Of a stretch of 64,000 nt of DNA, positions 55,091 through 64,000 are shown piece after piece. Every line of letters begins with the position of its first letter. Within the stretch, counting starts at the first letter, position 1. The DNA comes from Vanilla planifolia. Lineage: Eukaryota > Streptophyta > Magnoliopsida > Asparagales > Orchidaceae. The stretch is from the NCBI GenBank assembly GCA_023846275.1, contig JAIUJO010000296.1:293001-357000 (forward strand). The letters run 5' to 3'. The notes under the pieces are model-generated. The model had not been told where the DNA came from and did not search any database. It worked only from the letters and a program-made list of their open reading frames with translations. Position numbers and translations under genes: made by a program.

Positions 55091-56409
55091 AAGAAATGAA
55101 AAAAAAGTTCATGGAAAAGTTGCACTATAAGATATAAAGGACATTGAGTGTAACATCATTGATTATTGAGAAAGTACTAATCCAAATATCTATTAAAGTG
55201 TGCCTAAAGCTAAAAAAGTGAAGTTTTTTAAAATATAAAATGAGCTTTTTATTAAATAGAGCTTATCAAGATGAGTCTAACAAGATTTCCTATGTGTCCA
55301 TCCATTTTTATTTTGAAATGCCATTAATTAATATAAAAAGAAACATAAATAATAAAGAATTATTATTTCAATATTAAGTAAACATATATTAAATCTAAAA
55401 TAAGATAAATTAATGAAATAAAATACAAAAAAATTAAAGCAATCTAAATATCATACCATAAATGTTTTATAGGTATATTAGAATATAGCCAAATTGAAGC
55501 AAAAAATTGAAGAAGAACATTATATATCAAAGAAAGTTGAATTATAAGACACTAAGAAGAATGAGTGTAATGTCCAAAATCTTTAAAAAAGGTATGAATT
55601 AAAATATCTCATAAAACTTACAAAAGTCTCACAAAATAAAATATTTAAAACATAAAACTAAATCTTTAATTTGATAAAACTCAAAATGATGATTCAAATG
55701 AAATTTCGTTCGCCTTGATCAGAGCTCACTTGGAATTACTTCAAATTAGAAAATTAAATAAAAATAAGTAATTAAATTTTCTATTTTAATGTTAGGTAGA
55801 TATATATTAAAGCTAAAAAGATAAATTAAAGCAATACAATATATCTAAAGAAAAGAAATGTAAGATTCTCACAAGAGGGGAATTTTATTTTTATAGTAAT
55901 GAAACAAAATCTAAATGAAAGATTTGAAAAAATCTTATAAAATGTATGAGAAAGATACATTGTATGATATTTAGCAGTCTGAGTGTAACATTCTAAGTTG
56001 TTAATCAAGTATGACACAAAAGGGTTTTTAAAGTGTGGAAAATATTAGAAAATAAAAAGCTTTAAAATATAAAAATGTTACCAAATTAAATAGCATTCAT
56101 CAAGATGTGTCATATAAATTTTATTTCATATCAATTGAACCTCGATTGGATTTACAGCTAATTATAAATTTAAGTGAAATAAATCATAATTAATTATTAT
56201 TTTAACATTAAGAAAATATTTATTAAAGATAAAATGATATAAATTAAGGCAATGAAATATAACAAAATCAATGAATTATAAATTTAGACAATACGTCATT
56301 TAATGTTTCTTATTAATATAAATAAAAAAAGTAAAAATTTTGAAGAAATGAAAAAAATTTTATGACAAATTTACATTCTAAGACACCATGAAGATCAAGT
56401 GTAGCATCC
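55073..56409 (-). repeat. Satellite array, orientation B (block 5)
   Basis: About three units with clear boxes: 'gttgcactataagatataaagg', read as landmark words near 55125, 'tgagtgtaacatc' near 55147 and 'gagcttatcaagatgagtc' near 55258. It runs from the palindromic switch to the solo LTR, where the last unit stops in its 'gtagcatcc' box. No gene is seen. Confidence 0.87.
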
Positions 56410-58095
56410 TGATATGAAATACGTATGTGCAAATCCCATCATAGGAGGGCCAATTATGGGCTTTAAAAACTTTTTGTAGTTTTTTATATTTTTTAATTTT
56501 AAAAAATTCTTTATAAAAATAATTTAATATTTTTATTAAGTAATTATTAATTTTTATGATTAAAAAAACTATTAAATTAAAAATGAAATAAAAATCTTTT
56601 AAGCGATTTAGCTCAAATTTGATCCTATTTCAAACCCAACAAAAAGTCAAGAAAAACTTCATTATTAAAGGAGTTACAAGTTTAGATTTTTCTTCAATAT
56701 TGACTTCTGGCCTACCAGATATTTTTCCTTATAGTTCATCTTCGACCTACTTTGGGTTTTTCTTTATGATTCACAACTAACCTACTTGATTATTTTAATT
56801 ATGATTCACTATGGACCTTTTAGCTTTTACAAGTTCATCTATAAACTAGGTCTTTGCAAGCTCAACCCCAACTTGACTTTCTTTTGGTTAAAACTTAACT
56901 AAGATTTTCACAACTATTTAGTAGACGAATCCAAAAGGAAAGGAATTTATAGTAGGGAAATAAAGTTTTGGTAAAAAGTTACATATTCTTATAGTTGTTG
57001 TTCAATATGCAAAAAATAATGAATTAAAACATATTAAGAGAAGACAGAAAATGAAAGTTTAGAAGTGTTCTGCTTAATAAGAAGATATTTTAATTTGTAG
57101 TCCTAAGTGTTAATGTGTTTCGAGGAGAATTTTATGTTGTAAATTATCATGTAGCACAACTTTAAGTTATTAAAATCATTTACTCTTTCATTAGCCATTT
57201 CATTAGTAATTGTAAGGTCTATTTGGAAAAATTTTGATCATAGTTATTAGAAATACAAAGAAAAGTTATTTCAAAAGTAGCTATCAAACAAGTTAAAAAG
57301 CTTTTCCAAACAACTTAAAATACTTCTAAAATGCTAACACAATGGCTCAAATAATGGCTAAGGAATTAGTTATTATGTGTGATTTACTAGGGTTGTTAAA
57401 TCTGATAAGAAAAGTTTTTTTGCGAGAACAAAGACTATAAAACTAGATGAGTTATGGATGGTTGGATCAAGTTCAATTAGATGTAGACCATTAAATCACA
57501 TTAGATTACGACTCGATTGTTCGATTAATCAATAGCAAATATGAGAATGATCTAAACCATAATTTCAAAATGTATCATTTAGAGCTATACAATTGATCGA
57601 CAAATAAAAGAAATCTTGTTATTTGATGAATTACTATAAGATGATGGTTGTTTGATTTGAGCCTTGAAGAAAATATTACTGGTGGGCTAAACCTTACCTA
57701 TCCAATGAATAATCAAATGATAGGAATTCATGCAAAGCTTATGGCACAATAATATAAGAGTTATTTACCCTTTATATAAGTTTCGACTTACCTTTATTTC
57801 AAGCTAAAATTGTGGCTAGCTCCCTCCTTATGTGCTCAAAATTTTATCACTTGGGACACTCATATGCATACAAGTTTAAAATGATAATGGGACTTTTGCA
57901 ACCTATTATATACTTGATTCAATTTGTACCCAACTCGATCCTTCCTCTATCTTGCGTCAACCATGTTTCAAGATGGCACCTAGCAAAGATTGGGCATGGC
58001 CAGACTTTGTAGTTGTTGATCTCATGTCTAAAGGTTCTAGAGCGGCCACTCATGCTTGGTTGGCTCGAGAGACGGTTGGGAATGTTTACGAATCA
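56410..58095 (-). mobile_element. Solo LTR of the same copia family
   Basis: The left end TGATATG aligns with TGAAGTA at 33721, and 'ccaattatgggctttaaaaac' (as two words) matches the 33,760 region. Blocks shared with the other LTRs continue to at least 57,880 ('tagctccctccttatgtgct' versus 'tagctctgtcattgtgct' at 30,616). No primer binding site, coding relic or second LTR adjoins, so this is a solo LTR left by recombination between LTRs, or a fragment. The right end is inferred from the expected length (about 1.65 kb) and a CA at 58094-58095. No target duplication is seen: the left flank is catcc and the right flank is taaat. About 200 bp of the satellite unit is missing across the insertion. 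It is in the same orientation as the element at 29.6-34.9 kb. Confidence 0.75.
57780..58090. other. GC-richer terminal part of the solo LTR
   Basis: This stretch is clearly less AT-rich than anything around it and has an open frame at 57812-58012 (+, 66 codons) that I do not recognise. Its left part aligns with 30,610-30,680 of the 3' LTR, so it belongs to the LTR and not to a host gene. On the minus strand, the sense strand of the element, it is the start of the LTR, where promoter sequence would lie. Confidence 0.5.
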
Positions 58096-61000
58096 TAAAT
58101 TTAATAATCATAAAAAGTAATAAATTACTATTTAAATAAAAAGTAAATTTATATTAAAAATAAAATGTGATATATTGAAACAATATGATATTATCAAATT
58201 AAAGTGATGTGCACGTTAGATTAAAGAAGTCTATAAGTTATATAGAAATAAAATAAAACCAATAAGAAAAATATGGAAAAATGAAATAAATTATACTAAG
58301 AAATTTAAATCCAAGACACTAAGGAGATTGAACATAATATTCTAAATTGTCTTCTTAGGTATAAATCAAAATGTCTTGTTAAAGCATGCCTAAACCATAA
58401 AAAGTAAAAAATTTTAAATTATAAAAAGAATGGTTAACTTGATAAGCTCACCATGACAAGTTTGAGACATTTGTTTCATCTTAACTAAGCCTCATTTAGA
58501 ATTATTAAAAATTACGAAAAAATCAACATAAATAATAATAAGTTATTAATTTTATTTTAAATAAAAAGATATAAATTTTTAAAAATAAATTAAAAATAAT
58601 GTAATATAACAAAATAAAATTAATGTAAAAAAAGTCACTCAATAGGCAATTTAGAATTAGTAATATATTAAAATTAAAAATAAAAAATTTCTAGAAATAA
58701 GATAAATTATATGGGCTTATTTTTTTCTAAGATACTAAAGGCATCTATTATAACATTCTTGATTATCAAATAAGCTATAAATAGAAATTACTAATGAACT
58801 GTATAAAAATTCCAAAAAATAAAAAACCTAATAATATTAGATTGAAGACTTGGTTAGATGGAGCTTGTCGAAATTAGTCTAACAATGACATTTATTTTAG
58901 GTCGTTAAGACCCCATTTTGAATTACCACAGTTTACCAATATAAATAGAATAAGAATAATAAATTAATTTTTAATTTTAATAAAAATAATATATTAATTA
59001 AAAATGAGATAAATTGAAATAATATGATATAACCAAATCAAATACATGTAAAGGTCACATGACATGAGATAATGTTGCATATGAACATCATAATCAAAGT
59101 GAAAATTTTGAAAAATAAGATTACTTATATGAGAAAGTAGAATTCTATGATAGTAGAAGAAGATGAATAACGTTCTCCACCATAAAATCAGGTTTAAATA
59201 AAAACATCTTTAAAATGTCCAAAAATTCTTAAAAATAAAATATTAAATATATAAAAAAATATTATTTGTGCATAAAAAAATATGTATTATTGTTAAAATG
59301 AGATAATTTGAAGCATTATAGTACAATGAAATCAAAGGAAAAGTAACACAAAGGAAAACTAGAGTTGCATGATAAGATTAAAAAATGTTAATAAATGAGA
59401 TAAATCATGTTTGAAAGTTTCACTTTATGATATTAAGGAGATCGAGCATACCATTCTTGATTATAAAAACCTAAAAAATAATATATTTAAAAAATAGATA
59501 TATAAATGAATATTAAATTAGATAGAGCTCGTCGATATGAGTCCAATAATGTTTGTTTTATCTTGATCGAAACACCTTCAAAATTATAGTGAATTTCAAA
59601 ATTAAATAAAGATAAATAACACTACATTATTATTTTAGTATTAAGTAATACATATATTAAAACTTAAATGAGATAGATCATGTGTAAAATTCTCAGTTAT
59701 CAAGATTTGTACAAAATAAATTATCTTTAAAAGAATGGCAAAATATTTAAAAACTAAAATAAATAAACTTATAAAAATGAATAATTAAGTTGATAGAGCT
59801 CATTGAGACATGTCCAATGAAGTTAATCTTTCCTCCATAAAAACTCATTTTTAATTATTGCCACTTTTAAGGTTAATTAGAATAAATAATAATAATTTAT
59901 TACATTCATATTATTTAAATATATAATAAAGATGAAATGTAAGTAAATTGAAGGAATATAACATAACAAAATCAAAGTGATGTAATACTCACATGAGTAG
60001 AGATTTAAAATTACATAGTAATATAACAAATAAGAGAAACATTTGGTGAAAAGAGATGAAATGTGTAGGAAAAGTTGCATTCCAAGATACAAATAAAATA
60101 TAGTATAACGCACTTGATTATAAAATCATGCTCGAATGAAAATATCTTATAAAACATATTAGAAAAAAAAGAAAGATATTTTAAAAAATAAAAAATCAAT
60201 ATTTAATCAGATAAAGCTCAAAGAGGCAAGTCAAATAAAGTTTCTTCATCTCATTCTGACCTTAATTTGAGTGACTGCTAAATATCATATTAAATAAGCA
60301 TAATTATAAGAGAAAATTATTTTAATATTAAATAAATATATTTTATTGACAATATGAGACAAATTTCATTGATTTAATATAATAAAATCAAATACATGTA
60401 AAGGTCACATAAGAGAACAATTAGAATCACAGAAGAATATAAAAAAATGAAAACAAAATGTTTCTAAACAAGATAAATTATATGAGAATTTTGCATTCCA
60501 AGGAGTAACAAAAATAAGCAGAACATTTTTAATCATCAAATTCGGTATAAATCAAAATGGCTGATAAAGTATGCAATTTCTTGAAATCACAAAATCTTTA
60601 AAATTATTTAAAAAAATAAGTAATTAGATAGGGCTTATTGAGGCAAGCACAACATTTGCTTCAATCTGATCCAGTCTTGTTTAAAATTATTATGAATTAT
60701 AAAATGGGTAAACTTAAATAACAATAAATTATTATAGTAATATTAAGAAAATATATATTATAGTTTAAATGAGATAACTTGAAGCAATGTAATATAATCA
60801 AACCAAAGATATGTGAAGTTTAAACAAGTGGAGAATTAGAGTTAAATAGTAATATCGCCAAAATAAAGCAAAACACAAACAATTGAGATAAATTATGAAA
60901 GGAAATTGAATCTAGGATTTTAAAAATATTGAGCATAATATTCTATATCATTAAATCAAATACAAGTCAAAATGTGTAATAAAAAGTTCCAAAACATTAC

Positions 61001-61775
61001 AAAATACATAATAAAAGATACAAAAAAAATATTTAATTACATAGAGCAAGACGAGATGAATCCATTAACATTTATTCTATCTCGATCAAATCTCATTTGG
61101 AACTATTACGAAATATCAAATTAAATAATCATAAAAAATAATGTACTATTTTAAAATTAAGTAAATATATATTAAAGATAAAAAATGAAAAATTAAATTA
61201 ATCTAATATAATGAAATTAAATTGATATTAATATTGCATAATAAGTGATTTAAAGTTACACTGCAAGAAAGAGAACGAAAGTAAAAATTTGAAGAAGTGA
61301 GGCAAATTTTTTAAAGAAGTTGCATTCTCAAAAAATAAGGAGATCAAGGATAACTTCCTCGATCATCAAATTAGCTACAATTCAAAATATCACATTCAGA
61401 ATTAAAAAATCTTGGGAAACAAAATATTTAAAAAATATACGAATGATCATTTATTTGGATAAAACTCATCATGGCTAGTTTAATAATGTTTTTTGTCTCA
61501 ATTACACCACATTTAGATTTGCTATGAATTATCAAAGAAAATAAGTATAAGAAATAACAAATTATTATTTTAATATTTAAGCATATATTATAGCTAAAGT
61601 AAGATAAATTGAAGCAATGTAATGTTAACAAATCACAGTAATATATAAAACATATTAGAGGAGATTTAGAGTTACATAGTAATATAATAAAATCAAACTG
61701 AAAATTTTGAAAATATAAGATAAACTATATAGGAAAGTTGCCTTGTAATTTCTAAGGAGATTAAGTATAATAGCC
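58096..61775 (-). repeat. Satellite array, orientation B (block 6)
   Basis: About nine units. The 'aaaggtcacatga' box is seen at about 59053 and 60400, and a decayed 'aaaaagtcactcaatag' box at about 58628, 420 bp before the first. A 'gagctcgtcgatatgagtcc' dyad box lies near 59525. The last unit breaks off after 'gttgccttgtaatttctaagg' (landmark near 61738), where CT-rich sequence begins. No gene is seen. Confidence 0.87.
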
Positions 61776-61784
61776 TCTATCATC

Positions 61785-61970
61785 TCTATATCTTTGTTGT
61801 TACTTTTATTTTATATCTTATATCTCTTCCCTCTTTTGCATTTTGTTCTATACAATTTCCCCACTCTTTCTTTCTCCTTCTTTATCATTTAGCTCTTTAC
61901 CTTTATCTCTCTTTCTCCTTTTGTTTTCTCTCTCTTTTTCTCTCCCTTCTTTTGTCTTCCTCACCTCTTA
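61785..61970 (+). repeat. Polypyrimidine (CT-rich) stretch 1
   Basis: The + strand is almost only C and T, with many ctctttct-type runs and few purines. It marks the border between the satellite and the 1.27-kb tandem element. Without a gene downstream I do not call it a promoter. Confidence 0.8.
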
Positions 61971-62599
61971 AACCCGACCTAACAAAATTGGTAATTTTAG
62001 TGTCTTTTACTACTTTATGCACACATTTGAAGATCGAAACTTATTTGGAATTCATGCTTTATCTTTGACCTTATAAATAACTAATGACCAAACACTTTCT
62101 TTGATCAATTTGGCTTAGTTTTGCTAATATTGAAATGGTCAAACTCGATTCATTAATTTTTTTCTTTCCATTTCTTATTATACTAGAAGCCTCCTCATCC
62201 ACTAACATGAGCCTTTTTGACACACTCACACTTCTTCCTTCCCTATGCACATGGCAGTAGTTTATGAAAACACAAAAAATAACGAAAGACAAAAAGAAAT
62301 TAATGAGAATCATTCCTTATTAATGGCATTAGAATATTTAACAAGAGTGTCTTATTGATCAAACTCTTTCCTAACAATATTGCAATGCAACCTTCTATGC
62401 TCTTGATTCTCCTTTCACGTAATTCTTTTTTGCCAAAATAACACTACTTCACTCATTTCTTTTTATTTGTCTCACACAATCTCATTTGTATAGCCACAAA
62501 TTTATAAGCAAGGAGAACCATTTGCACAAGGCCAAGTATGCCATTATTATTGAACTCTTCAACATGGAACTAGATAAGTGCATGTAGTCATAGGGAGTG

Positions 62600-63060
62600 T
62601 TAGAAGACAAAACCTTTTTTTTAGACTCTCTCTACATATGTTCCACACTTTTTATCTTTCTTATACTTACTTTTTGTCTCTTTCTTTAACTATATCTATC
62701 TGTCTCCATCATATACTTTATCATAATCTCTATCATCTTTCCTTGACGATTCTCACTCAAAAATTCATGTTCTTCTCTCACTTTCACTTCAATCACTCAT
62801 TCAATCTCTTCTAAGTATCTCTGTCTTGCTATACTTTCTTATTTTGTGTGCTGTTTTTTAATGTTTCTCTCTTTCACTCTTCTCTTAAGCTCACTCTCAT
62901 TTACTCTATCTCTCATACGTATATCCCACCCTACTCTTTGTGTAGTTCATCTCGTCTTCCTCTTCACATTCTTTAGGTGTATCACTTTCTCGCAATTTAT
63001 TTCTCATTTTCCAACATTTTCTTCTCCCTTTATCTTTCCTCCCTCACCACAAATTCTTAT
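62600..63060 (+). repeat. Polypyrimidine (CT-rich) stretch 2
   Basis: This is a long run rich in tctctttc/ctctc words after the first copy of the tandem element. It corresponds to the stretch beginning near 63,890 after the second copy. It gives long but meaningless open frames rich in Ser, Leu and Phe on the + strand. Confidence 0.8.
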
Positions 63061-63430
63061 TTATTAATCCCTTTATTCCCTAATTAACTTCAGATGTAAC
63101 CTATTTCCCATGTTCTCATTCTTCATCTTCTCAATGTTATTTTCATAGCAACTTCTTTGTCATGCATTTTTTAGATTTAATTCTCATTTTCTATTAAAAA
63201 TTTAAAAATAATATGAAACTAAAACATTTGTATTTCTTATTCTTATAATGTTCTATATAATAAATGTTTTATTATTTAATAATTAATAAATAAATTATTT
63301 TAATGTCCATCAAAATTCTTTCCATTTAATTGCTATTAGTTAACAATACTCATACACTTCTTATTATTTTTCTTATTGTTTCTCATTTTGTATTTTATCA
63401 TTTTCTTCACCTTCTCCCCTGATCACCTTT
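63061..63430. other. AT-rich spacer between the tandem copies
   Basis: It lies between the second polypyrimidine stretch and the second copy of the tandem element, with AT-rich sequence around 63,180-63,300. I see nothing recognisable in it. Confidence 0.5.
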
Positions 63431-64000
63431 CTCTTATTACAATGATAAACCTACGCATAGAAGCATCTCTAAGCCATTAAATTGAGCCTTTCCGACACAT
63501 CATACTTCTCTCATGTTATGGAAAGGTAATGGTTTATGACAACCAAACTAGCAGTAAAGGGACAACAACAAAGTGATGAGAATCTTTCCTCGCTAATGAC
63601 ATTGGAATGTTTAACAATGGCATCTTATTAACCAAATGCCCTCCTTAAAAAATGGTAATGAAAACTTCCACGATCTTGGTTCTCCTTCTCTATAATTGCA
63701 TATTGCCCAAATCGGAATAGTTCAATAATTTCGTTAAACTTGTTGCACCAATTTACATTTCAATTGCTACATATTTGTAAGTTGGGAGAAATATGTGCTT
63801 AAGTTCAAGTGGGGCATTATTATAGCAATCTCCTACATGAGACTTGATAAGTGCACATACTCATAAGGAATGTTAGAAATAAAAACCCTATTTTTGATTC
63901 TCTTTACTTTTGTTCCACTCTCTATAATACTTTATATCTCTCTCACCCCTACTTTTTGTTGCTTTCTTAAACTATATCCATCTCTTTTTATCACATTTTC

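Larger units (their letters stand above)
61776..64000. repeat. CT-rich element in two tandem copies, ~1,274-bp offset
   Basis: Two diverged copies are recognisable: 62209 (gagcctttttga) matches 63484 (gagcctttccga), and the 'gataagtg' words at 62573-62580 and 63846-63853 match, giving offsets of 1,275 and 1,273. Long stretches between them align: 'tggcattagaatatttaaca' with 'tgacattggaatgtttaaca', and 'ggagtgttagaag' with 'ggaatgttagaaa'. Each copy is followed by a polypyrimidine stretch (62,600-63,060; from 63,890 on). A further polypyrimidine stretch at 61,785-61,970 may be the end of an earlier copy. I do not recognise the element. The frames seen (for example 62071-62313 minus) are not preserved between the copies. 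The second copy runs off the window. Confidence 0.7.

Noticed and set aside
57812-58012. A 66-codon open frame with ordinary base composition
   Set aside because: It overlaps sequence alignable with the copia LTR (30,610-30,680), so it is a chance frame in the LTR.
61785-61970. Polypyrimidine stretch as a plant core-promoter Y patch
   Set aside because: It is far longer than a Y patch, recurs with the tandem element and has no gene next to it.
62071-62313. Minus-strand frame with a Lys/Ser-rich peptide of 80 residues
   Set aside because: The equivalent part of the second tandem copy (about 63,345-63,590) does not keep the frame, and no motif is recognised.
62578-63067. Two + strand frames of 73-78 residues rich in Ser, Leu and Phe
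   Set aside because: They are translations of the polypyrimidine tract, which lacks stop codons in this direction by composition alone.
1-64000. An AT-rich protist or an organelle genome as the source
   Set aside because: There is no dense gene content, rRNA or tRNA, and a copia element with plant-type LTR, primer binding site and motif order is present. A non-plant source is not strictly excluded.
1-64000. tRNA, rRNA or telomere repeats (TTTAGGG)
   Set aside because: I saw no cloverleaf with the conserved T-loop box, no rRNA-like GC-rich conserved stretch and no run of telomere repeats. This was a visual check only.

Overview
The window looks like plant heterochromatin, most likely from a eudicot. 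It is very AT-rich and I find no intact gene on either strand. About 80% of it (roughly 52 kb) is one old, strongly diverged tandem satellite. Full units are mostly 400-420 bp (many landmark-to-landmark distances fall at 408-426 bp); counting shortened units, the mean over the first 13 kb is about 390 bp. I estimate about 130 units. The plant assignment rests on a decayed Ty1/copia LTR retrotransposon with a methionine-initiator-type primer binding site and the plant copia gene order. I cannot name the species.

Layout: 1-29,556 satellite, orientation A (T-rich on the + strand). 29,557-34,944 a damaged Ty1/copia element on the minus strand: 3' LTR about 29,640-30,901, coding relics 31,140-33,250, primer binding site 33,708-33,719, 5' LTR 33,721 to about 34,930. 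34,945-43,890 satellite in the opposite orientation B (A-rich on the + strand). 43,891-46,990 orientation A again. 46,991-49,974 an island of unrecognised, less repetitive DNA, ending near a CACTA-transposon-like terminus. 49,975-55,072 orientation A. About 55,073-56,409 orientation B. 56,410 to about 58,095 a solo LTR of the same copia family. 58,096-61,775 orientation B. 61,776-64,000 a different repeat: a CT-rich element present as two diverged tandem copies offset by about 1,274 bp, the second cut by the window edge.

The satellite unit has its own architecture. A 19-20 bp box (tttgatttggttatattac) and a flanking box (aatttatctcattt) each occur twice per unit. The unit also carries two dyads: an AT-only one (aataataatttattatt type) and one built on CTCATC..GATGAG. 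Shortened units are often explained by deletion between the duplicated boxes. CpG-containing boxes occur in three states (CG, TG, CA), as expected for long-methylated DNA.

The orientation changes are the most informative structural feature. Two switches (43,890/43,891 and about 55,069-55,076) are clean and lie inside short inverted repeats. The third coincides with the copia element, whose two LTRs have both lost their outer ends. All boundaries were set by eye, without alignment software.
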